This document shows positions 44,604 to 55,189 of a DNA stretch of 64,000 nt, one piece after another. Made by a program: the position numbers and the translations under genes. Each line of letters starts with the position of its first letter. The first letter of the stretch is position 1. Source of the DNA: Acanthochromis polyacanthus (lineage: Eukaryota > Chordata > Actinopteri > Pomacentridae); contig NC_067123.1 of NCBI RefSeq assembly GCF_021347895.1, positions 38,489,571-38,553,570 of the forward strand. The letters are read 5' to 3'. The notes beneath the pieces are model-generated. The model saw nothing but the letters and a program-made list of their open reading frames with translations, did no database searches and had not been told where the DNA came from.

Positions 44604-45132
44604 CCCTCGTGTCGTCCTGCATGTCAAAATTGACCAGTTTTAAAGTTTAAAAATGTGGGAAAAAAAATATATTTTCACAGTGAAACTTCTGATGTCCACA
44701 TTTTCAACATTTGTGGGAAATCTCTGAACATTTTTGGTGGAAAAAAATAAATGTTAAAAAATGTTTCTTTAAGAACATTCACAAAAAAAATCAACCAAAA
44801 TCCAGAGAATTCCACTGGATTTTGGTAATTTTTTATGAATGTTTTTAAAGAAAATATTAGAAGTTTTACTGATATATATGGAATTACTTTAGATATTTTT
44901 AGGATTTTTTGGGAATTTTTTTCTATTTTTTTTAAATATTTACAAGAATTTTATGCCAAATTTGGGGGATTTTTTTTAAATGAACTTTTTAAGGGAAACT
45001 TTTAAGGAATTATTGGAATTTTCTTCCTGAAGGTTCTGCAAATTTTCTGAAATTTGGGGAATTTTTTTGCTGAATTTTTTCAGACATGGAAACAATATTT
45101 GTTGGTGTCCGTAAACGAGGACAACAGGAGGG
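44604..45132. mobile_element. piggyBac-like MITE flanked by TTAA (second copy)
   Basis: TTAA lies at 44600-44603 and 45133-45136. The ends are CCCTCGTGTCGTCCTG and GAGGACAACAGGAGGG. The internal inverted repeat is imperfect here (CCAAAATCCAGAGAATTCCA centre), unlike the 21608 copy. Confidence 0.9.
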
Positions 45133-45229
45133 TTAAAAGAACTAAAAAAAAAACATGAAAGATTTTGCAGCAGCTACTTATCACACATGTCAATCATTAA
45201 TCCTGTGCTTTAATCTAACAAGCATTTTA

Positions 45230-45353
45230 TTTATTTAGTGGTGTGAGTTGGTGTTGTCTGTATTTTGACAGCTGTCTTGACCAGACTTCTGTTGGAAAAA
45301 GAGGTCGTATCTCAATGGCACCGACCTGGTTAAATAAAGGCTAAATTAAAAAA
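45230..45353 (+). mobile_element. LINE 3' tail fragment
   Basis: TGTCTTGACCAGACTTCTGT, AAAAGAGGTCGTATCTCAAT and CTGGTTAAATAAAGGCTAAA, with an A-rich end, are typical of an L2-type LINE 3' end in fish. It is too short to hold coding sequence. Confidence 0.65.
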
Positions 45354-46100
45354 AATACACACATATATTAATGCGGCTTCAGGCGACTGTACGTCCAACA
45401 AATCCCACGAGAACATCGGGCCTCTTTTCATCACTTTCATGTCTTGGAAGTGAGCGTGCGAGTCTTTTTTATATTCCTGTGAGTGAGCATCAGGATGCAG
45501 CTCAGTGCATCATCCAGCCGTCAGTTTAACAGTGGAGCAGCCGTTCTTTACTCCTCCCCTCCATATACGCCGGCCTCCAGCCCGAATCACACAACCAGCA
45601 TCCTCCTCCTCTGCAGCGCCGTTAGAACCACAACGGGACGCTCCGACCGGCTCGTTCATTCTCCAAAGAAACTCATTTCATTGCAAAAATCACACTAAAG
45701 CTGCGGGACAAAAACGTTACATAATTCATGTTGCACAAGGAAACTCACAAGAAAAGGCTTTCTGCTCCTCAGGAAGGAGCAGAAACCAGATGTTCCATCA
45801 CATGTGGCTCACAACAAGCGAGATCCACAGCAGCAATCTGAAATTAAAAACCCGCTCATGAAAACTCTCTCAGTGGTCGTTTGAGTCGAGCAGAACGGAC
45901 GAGGCAGGAAGTGCACCCATAAATGCTGCATGAGGCACAATAACGCACCGCTGTGATCTCCACGGTTGTTGCTGAGACACTGTGGGCTTCATTATGAGAG
46001 CGGCTGCAGCAGGACGAGGGGATGATATCGATAGATTTAGAGAAGAGGTGAACTGAAGTTTATACACCGTTTGGAAATGTCAACAAGACATATATGTTCT
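45354..46100 (-). other. Intron 1 of osbpl10, unassigned
   Basis: No feature was recognised. Open frames at 45483-45861 lack motifs. Confidence 0.5.
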
Positions 46101-46870
46101 GGGTCAATAAGTAATAGTGGGACTTTTTGTGTCATAGTTGACATTTTTGTTGTTTTCAGGCCTAAAACCAACATGGCCGCCTATAACCAAACATCACATG
46201 ATATTTCTACACAAAGATTCTTCTAAATATTATATATACAACTGAGTAAAATTGAAATTGAAAGTTATTTCTAAAGATATTGTAGTAGACCTGTTGACTG
46301 CTTTATATTAAATAAGTCAGAAAGCCTTGGAGTCTGGCCAGTCTTTTCTTCAGGAGGAAATGACATCATGTGGGGCAGAAAATGACTCAATGAGCCACAA
46401 AATTATCATAAAAAGAGACAAAACGACCGCAAAACGACTGATAATGACCAAAAATGACCACAGAGAGACACAAACTGACCAAACAGGGCTCAAAAAGACA
46501 CAAACTGACTACAGAAAAACACAAAATGACTCAATGAGACACGTAATTTTCATACAAAGATACACAATGACAAGAGAGACACACAAAATCACCACAAGAA
46601 GCAGCAAAGTGACCACAAAAACACCTAAATTTACCACAAATGGACCGAAAACAGCTATAAAGGGGCACAAAATGACCACAACACTCCTAAAATTACCACA
46701 AACAGACTGAAAACAGCCACAAAAACGCACAAACTGACCGCAAAAAGATCTAAAATGCTCACAAGACGAACTGAAAATGGCCAAAAAAGAAACAAAATTA
46801 GCACAAAACAACCACAAAAAGACACAAAATAACTACAAAAAAATTGCAAAATGACCACAAAAACAAAAAA
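46101..46870 (+). mobile_element. GTCAATA-family MITE containing array E
   Basis: GGGTCAATAAGTAATAGTGG begins the element, which runs through CATGGCCGCCTATAACC and TCTTCAGGAGGAAATGACAT to CATGTGGGGCAG. The array then takes over. The junction is about 150 bases further into the MITE than in arrays B and D. Confidence 0.82.
46376..46868 (+). repeat. ACAAAATGACC minisatellite array E
   Basis: About 490 bases of ACAAAATGACC-type words, with a marker-box variant (AATGAGACACGTAATTTTCA) near 46533. Confidence 0.92.
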
Positions 46871-47798
46871 ATATTAATCTGCAACTATATTTTTCATTAT
46901 TTTAGCAGTCACCAGTTAATTATTGTTTTTTTCTGACTAAATCACTTCTTAAAATCAATTTTATAGGACTGATTTTGCGTGTCTATTTCTATTTTTTTTT
47001 ATATTTTTATTGTTTATTTTTAAAGTCTAATTGTTTATTTGTTGCTGTTTCACTTTATTTCATTTAATTTTATTCTGTTTTACCCTTATATGCATTTATT
47101 TTACTTATTTACTACTTACTATTATCATTTTCAGTCTTGTGTTGATGGTTTTATTCTCTATTTTTCTTTTATTCCACTAACTGTTTCCCTCACCTAGATG
47201 TGGCACTTTATTATCTTATCTGGTGTTGTACTCATATTTTTTTATCGTGTTTGGACTGACCTGTTGTTGTTCTTCTTTAGTTTTTGTAAACTCTGCTTTT
47301 AAAAAGGTGGATAAATACAGTTATTTTTAATTAGAATTATTAGAATCAGCACCAAAATGAGTAAAAATGACCCTTCAGAACTTCTGGCGACACCGTAATG
47401 TTCCAACCAATCCAAACACATTCACTTTAGCACTTTTAGGACCAAGAAAATCAACAAATATACTGATTTTTAGCATTTTTTTCTTCAGAAATGACTGGTA
47501 TAGTTGCTGTTCCAGCTCCTGATCACTGCCTGCTGCCTCAGTAAGGACTGAGACAGACGCAGATTCAGGATGGAATTGTGCTTTTTTCTGTAATTTCAGT
47601 CGCCTGTTTTGAATTAATCAGTGAATACAGTGGATCATTATCAGGCCTTGTGAGCTTTGAACCCCCTCACCTCCTCCTTCCTCCTCCTCCCCCCTCACAG
47701 TGACGTGGTGGTAAAAGTGCAACGTGGACGGGGCAAATAACAACACGCAGCCCGCGCTGACACCTGAACCCGGAGCGAACCGACCCTCCAGCTCCTAC
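46871..47798 (-). other. Intron 1 of osbpl10, donor-proximal part, unassigned
   Basis: T-rich intronic sequence follows exon 1, with CpG-rich DNA only near the donor. No other feature was recognised. Confidence 0.5.
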
Positions 47799-48082
47799 CT
47801 GTTCTGCCAGCCCTGGATCAGGTTGGTGTATTTGCTCAGGACTCCTTCCAGCTGCCTCCTGCGCTGCTGCTGCTGCTGCTGCTGCTGCAGATTCATGCTG
47901 TTCCCCAGCAGCGCGCTGCCCCGGCCGCCTCCAGCTCCTCCTCCGCCCAGGGAGCCGGAGCCCGGGCTGTGGGAGCCGCTCCGGCCGCTGGGTTTCCTCG
48001 ACGACGAGCCGCCGCGGTGCTCCGAGGACGGGGAGTTGGTTTTGTTGGTCCCGGGATGCGGACTGCAGAGCGTCTTGTCCAT
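47799..48082 (-). CDS. osbpl10: osbpl10 exon 1 (start codon, N-terminus, PH domain start)
   Basis: Exon 1 encodes residues 1-94 and two bases of codon 95 (phase 2). The ATG at 48082 is the first one after an in-frame TGA at 48175-48173. It has A at -3 and G at +4, a strong Kozak context. The N-terminus is low complexity, with Ser/Gly/Arg stretches at about residues 24-55 and eight glutamines at 66-73 followed by RRRQ. The PH domain begins at about residue 78 with LEGVLSKYTNLIQGWQNR, the diagnostic ORP10 opening. The donor reads CAG|GTAGGA. Without splicing the frame hits TAG at once, which supports the donor. A Gly/Ser-rich leader is also seen in mammalian ORP10, but the glutamine tract is a lineage feature as far as I can judge. 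The plus-strand open frames here are shadows of this GC-rich exon. Confidence 0.94.
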
Positions 48083-48430
48083 CCTGGCGACGGGACGGCG
48101 GAGCGCAGGAGGAGGAGCAGGAAGAGGGGAGGAGGGGACGGGGATGGACCAGGAGAGGCGGCAGGGAAGCTCTCAGCAGATCATAAGTGGTGAAAACGGC
48201 GGAGTGAGTGCGCGGGACTAGAGCAGAGGCAGCGCGGACGCACTGACTGCGCTGCGCCGGCGTCCCTCGGTGCGTAACGACGCGGACATATTCCTCCTGC
48301 TCGCTCCTCTGCAGTGCGCGGCTGTGTGAGGCAATGTGGGTCTCCTCCAGCGTTTTCCTGCTAGGAAGGACACGCCCACTCTGCGCCGTGGACCTGCCCC
48401 CGGATATTACAATGCGATCCTATCATACAC
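48083..48430 (-). promoter_or_regulatory. osbpl10: osbpl10 5' UTR and CpG-rich TATA-less promoter region
   Basis: The stretch upstream of the osbpl10 ATG is rich in CpG, and the richness extends into exon 1. I see no TATA box at a plausible distance. A minimal upstream ORF (ATG ATC TGC TGA, minus strand, 48184-48173) lies in frame with, and about 100 bases before, the main start. Short CpG-containing motifs include GCGTAACGACG near 48270. The transcription start cannot be placed from sequence alone. Confidence 0.55.
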
Positions 48431-48438
48431 ATCATCCT

Positions 48439-49535
48439 ACCAAAAAATAGTAGAACGAAGAAAAAAAGAGACAGGAAAAGCCTCAGATGAGTCATGTTTT
48501 AGGCTGACACACAAACACACACTCACACGACACTGTACGATAATTTTAAAGCAAGAACCGCATGGAAACATAACAGGTATAGCTGTGATTACAAGGATGG
48601 TGCATGGAGATAAACACGAACCCTTTTAGAGGAGTAAAAATGTGCGTAATTTAATGAAAATTCACTAACTCAGATGTGTTTTATGGAAGAAATCATGAAT
48701 GTTTTAGCGGAATAGCTAACCGTAACATAAAATAAATACTCACATTTCAGTCTTTTGCAATGTCAATGCATGCAGATGTGCATTATTAAAAATTTAGACA
48801 CTATTTACAATATAATTCTCTTTTCATGTACAAGAATCTATACAAAATCAGCATTTTGAACAGAATAACCTGTGCAATATGTAAAAAAAAATACAAAAAA
48901 GACTCTTTTCATGTCAAAGTGAAGACAGATTTCTATAAGGTGATGTCAGTTATGCAAAAGAAAGGATTGTATTGCACCAAAAATAGTAACAGCACCCCTC
49001 AGATGACTCATGTTTGAGGCTGACACACATACGAGACACTGTATGATAATTTTAAAGCAAGAACCGCATGAAAACAGAACATTTATAGCAAGATTACAAG
49101 GATGCCGCATGGAGATAAACACAAATCCTGTTAGAGGAGTAAAAATGTGCGTAATTTAATGAAAATTAATTACCTTAGGTGTGCTTTATAGAAGAAATCA
49201 TGATTTTTTTAGGATAATAGTAAACTATAACGTGAAATAAATTGTCATATTTTAGTCTTTTGCAGTGTCAGTGTACGCAAACTTCTGCGTTATTAATATT
49301 TTGCGCATTTAAAAGACTGTTTATAATATAATTCTCTTATATATGTACTATAATCTGTCCAATAACAACATTTTGAATAGAATAACCTGTGCAATATGTA
49401 GAAAAATACAAGAAAGACTCTTTCCATGTCAAAGTGAACACAGATTCCTACAAGGTGATGTCACTTATGCAAAAGAAAGGATTGCATTGCACCAAAAAAT
49501 AGTAACGACACCCCTCAGATGACTCATGTTTGAGG

Positions 49536-49584
<49 letters not shown>

Positions 49585-49660
49585 CTACATTACAAGGATG
49601 ATGCACGCAGATAAACACAAATCCTATTAAGAAATAGCAGCAAAACTCCATTTGAAGTTC
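48439..49660. repeat. 516-bp tandem repeat, about 2.4 units, upstream of osbpl10
   Basis: The marker CCTCAGATGA occurs at 48481, 48997 and 49513, exactly 516 bp apart each time. It is followed in each unit by TCATGTTT(T/G)AGGCT and then a CA-rich stretch. The first two units share GAGTAAAAATGTGCGTAATT and the following 200 bases with scattered substitutions. The third unit is cut short and its CA stretch has grown into a microsatellite. The repeat starts about 360 bp upstream of the start codon. I find no coding potential. Confidence 0.85.
49537..49582. repeat. (CA)n microsatellite
   Basis: An uninterrupted CA dinucleotide run of about 46 bases lies inside the third unit of the 516-bp tandem repeat. 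The first two units have only short, interrupted CA stretches at this point. Confidence 0.95.
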
Positions 49661-50950
49661 GGTTCCTTCATGAATTTACGGGCTCCTCTCATTGCTTACT
49701 TTAACTTCATTAGATTTGACATATTTGACAGGCTGGGGGAGATGTTTTAGTTTGAACTGCAAGTGGATTGTGTAATTTTGCATGTTTCATAACCCCTCAC
49801 TGCTCTTTAATTGAATTGATCTTTAAACTTATTTAAAATTCTCCCCTTTATGTGGGTTTAGGTGATGCTGTGAGTTATCTGTGGCACCGATTTGACCAAC
49901 AAGCAGGATATATAGATCACTAAAGCTAAACTGAAGAGGCTGATGTGTTTTTTACTGCCCTGATCAGGAGCTTGAACTGTTAGCAAAATTCCAGCTTGAT
50001 TCTCCATAATCGCATTTCCTTAAGTTGCTCTTTGACTGCAGATGAAAGCTTTATTTTTCACGTGTCTTATCACAGGAAAGTCCCTCAGAGAGCGGCACAA
50101 ACAGGCCTTTCTGCCGCCTCAGATCTGTATCATTTCACATCTTTTAATTACCCCCCCCCCCCTCCCTCTGAAAGTTAAAACACAATTCTCAGTGGAGTTA
50201 TCCGTCAGATGTCAGCGTGGAGAAAAGGTGTCCCGTTCTAGACGTCAAATCTATGAAAGCTTTTTTGTATTTGAAGATATCGGGAGCAGCACGCTACACG
50301 TTTTGTAGAGCTCAGATCTCCACAGGCCCCTAAAGCTCCAGGTAGAGTTATTTTTTAAAATTAATTGAGAATTTGCATCGGATAAAGGCACCCCGTGGAG
50401 TTTCTAATCGCTGGAAATGCCACCGAGCAGTCTTTTCTTTACATGAGTGGATCCTGTTTGGTTTGTTTTTGTGCACATGGATGAGCAGACAGAAGATCCA
50501 ACATGAATAAAAGTAGAGAAGAAGACTGCTAAGCTAACAAAAATGCAGGTTTAGACGTTTTAAGACCGACAGACACTTTATTCGTTTCCAAGTAAAGTCC
50601 ACAGGGCAGCTATAATTACAATATTAACTTATTCTCTAATGTAGTGGTCCAATCTTTTAGAAGGAACTTGTGTCAAAATCTGTTTCTATCAGCTTTATTA
50701 TTGGAGGTAATGCTGTGCTTGCGTGGCGCCTTTTCCTGAACAAAGCCGACGTACTGAAAGCCCGGGGCAGGGAGGAGTGTAATTTGGCTTCTGTGCGTCT
50801 GTGCAAAATAAAATTAAGGCGCCTTTAACTGTGTGCTTCTTGCACTGTACTTAATAGGAATTTGCAGGCAGTCGGGCTCAAACTATTTTAGTGCTGAAGT
50901 CCCAAAACAGGCTTTACAGGCCGTGGATCCACTGAAGAGAGGGAGCAGCA
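49661..50950. other. Upstream intergenic DNA, unassigned
   Basis: No gene or element was recognised. There is a poly-C run at about 50150-50163. Confidence 0.5.
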
Positions 50951-51765
50951 CACTGTAAAAACTCAAAATCTTATCAAGTGTGTTTGTCTTATTTTTAGTC
51001 AAAATGTCTCATCCCGCTTGATTTAAGATAAATTCACTTAACAAGAGACATTTCAGCAAATGGAGGGACTTATTTTAAGACAACGCATCTTAAATAGCTT
51101 GTTAAGTCAAACAATCTCCAAATTATCTTGTTTTAAACCCTCAAAATGCTAAAAAAAAAAAAAAAAAAGTTTCTTTAAGAACATTCACATAAAAATCAAC
51201 CAAAATCCAGAGAAGGATTTTGGTAGATTTATTCTGAATGTTCTTAAAGAAAATATTAGAAGTTTTACTGATATATATATATGTAATCACTTTAGATATA
51301 TTTTTTTGGAAGATTTTTATTCATTTTTTGAAAATATTTACAATTTTCATTTTTTTATTTTTTAAGTTTATTTATTTATTTTATTTCTTGTCAAATGTTG
51401 GGATTTTTTTTAAATAAAACTTTTAAGGAATTTTCTTCCTGAATATTTTGAAAATTCTTCTAAATTTTGGGAATTTTTTGCTGAATTTTTGGATTTTTTT
51501 TTTCAGACAAGGGAACAATATTTTTTGGTGCCGTAAATGAGGACAACTGGAGGCTTAAAACACCTAATCTTGACAATCCTGGTAAAATAAAGCTTAAAAT
51601 ACATTTTCCCAGCTAATTTTAAGATCTCAATATTCTAAATATATCTTATTTCAAGAAGTCTTACCAAGCCGTTTTTCACTTGTTCTATTGGTCATTTTTT
51701 CACTTATTTCAAGGTAAAAGTTGCTTGAAATAAGTTTTTTTTCTTGTTTTCAGAGGGGCATCAGT
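50951..51765 (+). mobile_element. Nonautonomous DNA element (CACTGTAAAAACTC end) with nested TTAA MITE
   Basis: The left end CACTGTAAAAACTCAAAATC and the right part GGTAAAAGTTGCTTGAAATA to GAGGGGCATCAGT match the elements at 1-174 and 57157. A partial piggyBac-like MITE (about 51163-51558, with GAGGACAACTGGAGGCTTAA at its end) sits in the interior next to an A-run. Confidence 0.75.
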
Positions 51766-52326
51766 CCGGTTTAAAGAAGGAATAAATGTACAATTTGGTT
51801 AAGTGTCCTGACAAACTTCAGAGAACATTTCTCTGCCATTTGTATTTTCATAGTTCGTCAATCTTTGCCAGTTTGGAGGCTGGAATTCAAGAAGATAGAA
51901 ACCAACATGCAATAGTGTCTACAGCAGCTACGCAGATGGACTCGATGCTTTGTGCTAAATGCCAACATGAGCGTGTGAACATCTTCACAATGCTCGTCCC
52001 ACATAGTCAGCTCTATCTCCACAGTGAGCTGTAGGAGCTGAAGAATGCTCTGCTCACACCTTATGACTCTGCTCTGAGGGGGGAAACATGCTTTGGCTTG
52101 TTAGTGATTCTTTAAACCAGTTTTTATCATCTAAAGCGGTGCTAAGCCGAGGATGCAGCGATGCTTCCCCTGCAAAATAGTGACAGGGAAAATGTTTATT
52201 CGGAACATCTGCATGCTGGGAGGCTAGCATTGTCATTAAAATAGCTAACTAAACCGTATATAACCATCTGTATCATATTTGATCCCTCTATCTCATTAAC
52301 ATGATAAATAGTTTCCTTAAAAACCA
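51766..52326. other. Upstream intergenic DNA, unassigned
   Basis: No feature was recognised. The 82-codon open frame at 51786-52034 has no motif. Confidence 0.45.
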
Positions 52327-53420
52327 GGGACCTGTTTCACGAAGCAGGTTCAAGAAACTCTGAGTTTAATCCTCAACTCTGAGTTGATCTACTCTGAGAT
52401 AGGAAACTCTGAGTTTTCGGTTTCACAACAGCTGATTTGAGTTGGTTTAATCAACTCGGAGTAGTTTCACTCAGAGTTAACCCATAGACTATATATAGTG
52501 GACGTAGCATCTGGCTCCAGAATTGAAGCCCACCCGGAAGTGTGAAAAACTTGCAATATCACGCCGTCCACTAGGGTTGGCTCCAAAAAGCTTCTTCTCC
52601 ATAGACCCCAATTCATTTTGGGAAAAAATAAAATGTGATAGACTGATGTTCTACAGCTCAGGATTTTTTTCCTGTTAGTTTTCATGGTCAAAATGAGAGA
52701 TCAGGTGGCCGATCTTAAAATAAATCAATACTGAATTTTAAATAAATCGTTAAAGTTGGCAGAGCCAGGGGGCGTGGCTATACTTGATAGACAGCAACAG
52801 AAGCCTCTGCGGTAAAATGTGGGCAGGATAAGAGAGTCCTCAGCCAATCCTGCCCCTAGTTGCTCTCCGGTCCAGCCTGTTTGATGACGCTTTTTACGTC
52901 ACTGGCTCCAAAAAATCCAAAACGGCGACCAGGAAGTAGCAAAATCCGGGCTTCATTTTCTCGGCGTTGAAACCAACGGGTGACGTCACGGTTAGTTCAC
53001 GCCTGAGTTACGTGCGTGCACCGCAACTCTGAAAAGACAGCATCAATGGAGCCCCGATTCGACGAGTCACCATGGAAACGGGGAAGCGAAAGGCTGCGTT
53101 TTTGAACTGGAATTTTTTAACGCGCTCATATGGTGAGTTTGAACACGTTTTTAGAAAGAAGTGCAACACTGCTGCAGCTGCAAAAGAGAGAGAGACGGCG
53201 TGGAGAACACTGCTGCCCGGATCAATGCTTAAGTTTAAATGTAGTCCTTTGTAATCGTAATAATATTACAGGGAATAACTGTCTGAATGGTAGAATATTA
53301 AGTTATTTCATTTAGGGGAAATCCCGCGGGGGAGAAGCGCACGGGGCAGCAGCTTAAGATGAAATATAAAAACATTGTTCAAACAGGTCAGACCTCGGCA
53401 TTATTTCATGGAGGTACTTC
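52327..53420 (+). mobile_element. PIF/Harbinger element relic with a nested repeat
   Basis: GGGACCTGTTTCACGAAGCA, followed by CTCTGAGTT repeats, is a Harbinger-type end known from fish. A second repeat (about 52486-53003, beginning CATAGACTATATATAGTGG and ending near ACGGGTGACGTCACGG) is inserted into it. Downstream is a fragment of the Harbinger Myb-like protein. The right end is not clear. Confidence 0.65.
53072..53254 (+). pseudogene. Harbinger Myb/SANT-like protein fragment
   Basis: A 60-codon frame with GKRKAAFLNW, FEHVFRKKCNTAAAAKERET and AWRTLL resembles the Myb-like DNA-binding protein that accompanies Harbinger transposases (K-x-N-T-A-A-x-K-x-R-E-x-A-W pattern). The end of the domain and everything after it are missing. 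Confidence 0.6.
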
Positions 53421-54227
53421 GTGTTGATCATGTTTTACATTGTGAAGCAGCCTAAATATTAAGTGGCTGTTTGACCACATTTCCTGAGGCTCCGGTCGGA
53501 CATTTCAGCCGACATCACAAATGTCAGCCTCATCCAAGTCGTTAATATTCGTCATGTGGGAACCATTAATGTCTGTGTTGCCTTTCATGAACATTCATCA
53601 GTGAGTGTCGCTGCAAAAATGGCTTTAAAAACACACTCACAATATATAGGCAGTGAATTAGCAACATTTGTTTGGTTTGGTTTGTTGGCCAGAAATACAG
53701 GCAACATATCAGATTCTTTGCTCCTTGAGATGAAAAGAAAACCTACAAGAAAACAGGAATTGATCTGTTTTTTTTTAAGCTGTCGAAGGTACGAACGCTC
53801 AGAAATCATCTGCCTGGCATCGCTTGATAAAGACGTGTATATTTTTACTCCACAACCTCTGGACACATGCACTCACACAAACACGACCATGACAGCCGGG
53901 ATGAGAAGGACACGTTAATGAAGAGCAGACGGAGGAGCGTTGCCAGCTATTAAGAAGAGGCCGAGGCAGCGCTGAGAAATCGAAGGCGCGCCAGGATGAA
54001 TCTCCACAGGACTCTTAGCTGAGCAGGGATAGATTCCTGCTTCTTGTCAGCCACAAAGCAAAGATCAATACAGGAGCGAGAGAGAAAAAGATCCCTGGGC
54101 TGCAGCGAGTCAATGGTTTGTTAAAAGCTTGTGCTGAGAGTCAAGCCCGGGTCAGCCCCATTTCATTAGCAGAGGTCACGGCAGCCCGACTCAGACACCG
54201 TTCTTATTAACTTTCACTTCGGACACT
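53421..54227. other. Upstream intergenic DNA, unassigned
   Basis: The frame at 53556-53918 (120 codons) has no recognisable motif; nothing else was found. Confidence 0.45.
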
Positions 54228-54235
54228 GTAGGAAG

Positions 54236-54866
54236 TAGGGCTGGCCCGAACAGTGGTTTCTGGCCTCCGAATATTCGGGCCCTATTAAAGACGAATATCC
54301 GAATATTTGTTCTGCCCCGTAACGTCCGATTCGGGGGGGGGGGCGAATATTCGGATCCGTTCATCTGGTCTCCCGGGTCCAAATTTTGCCTTCGTTTTGT
54401 CTTCAGTTAAACTGAAGAATTCCCAAACAGCGGAGGTCTTCAGCATCTTGTCTTGTGTTTATGCAACGAAGTGAAGCGTGACGTCAGAGTCTGCAGCAAC
54501 CCGGCCATTCGGGTGGTGGTAAGAAACAGGAATGGAGGAGCCGAAATGAGCCGAACACGGCAGGATGAGCCGAAGTGGGCCGAAGGCGAAGGGAAGAGAC
54601 AAGCTCCGAATATTCCTATTTTCATTTGGGGGGAGGAAGGGGTGATCACATAGACATATGTGTATATGTTTATGTGATCACACTATAAGATGAGCCGATA
54701 TGGGCCGAAGGCGGAGGAAAGACATATTCTTTCCGCCCGTTAACGTCCAACGGGTGGGGGTGGGGGGGTATGGGGGGGGGGGGGTATTCGGATACCAAAA
54801 TTAATATCCGGATACCGCCGTAGCGAACAAATATTCGGATATTCGGGATATTCGGGTCCAGCTCTA
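54236..54866. mobile_element. 631-bp MITE (TAGGGCTGGCCCGAA ends), perfect 8-bp TSD
   Basis: GTAGGAAG flanks both sides (54228-54235 and 54867-54874). The ends are TAGGGCTGGCCCGAACAG and ATTCGGGTCCAGCTCTA. An internal palindrome GTGATCACATAGACATATG continues to its mirror at about 54641-54682. It is the longer relative of 16455-16651 and likely hAT-type by TSD length. Confidence 0.92.
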
Positions 54867-54874
54867 GTAGGAAG

Positions 54875-55189
54875 AGGAATTTATCACAGAGATTCTTCAC
54901 ATTATTCCCAACCTCGTGATCTTACTAACAATAACAGCAGCCACTTGGATTATTGTAGCGCTGGTAATGCGTCAGCTGTTGGAGTTTGCTCAGAAATCTG
55001 TGAAAAATGTTCCTATGGAACGCTGTAATCGTCACTGAGAGAATAATTCGAATAAAGTTGCCTCAAATATTGTGCAGCTGCATGCTTGGTTTGCTCATTC
55101 ATTGGTTCCACTGCTTCTGAAGTCCTACGTCACCACACTGCTAAAACCAAGCTAAGTCACATCTTTCCACACTTAAAGTTGATTTAGGG
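54875..55189. other. Upstream intergenic DNA, unassigned
   Basis: No feature was recognised. Confidence 0.5.

Larger units (their letters stand above)
1..48082 (-). other. osbpl10: osbpl10 gene, 5' half (exons 1-5, introns 1-5)
   Basis: This is the span of the osbpl10 transcript visible here; the gene continues past position 1. ORP10 is a cytosolic lipid-transfer protein with an N-terminal PH domain and a C-terminal ORD. The family is known for phosphatidylserine/PI4P exchange at membrane contact sites. Only the N-terminal region and PH domain are present in the window. Introns are 30343-47798, 14682-30166, 10143-14601 and 1811-10073, plus a partial intron below 1613. Every junction has GT-AG ends on the minus strand and the phases are compatible (2, 1, 0, 0, 0). 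I assign ORP10 rather than the paralogue ORP11 from motifs such as LEGVLSKYTNL, SDEAPHM and [20 protein letters not shown] cannot tell whether this is an a or b teleost copy. Confidence 0.93.

Noticed and set aside
47724..48221. 165-codon plus-strand open frame across the osbpl10 first exon
   Set aside because: It is the antisense shadow of a GC-rich exon whose minus-strand product matches ORP10 and splices in frame.
53556..53918. 120-codon plus-strand frame
   Set aside because: No motif recognised, no match to the adjacent Harbinger protein, and no promoter or splice support.
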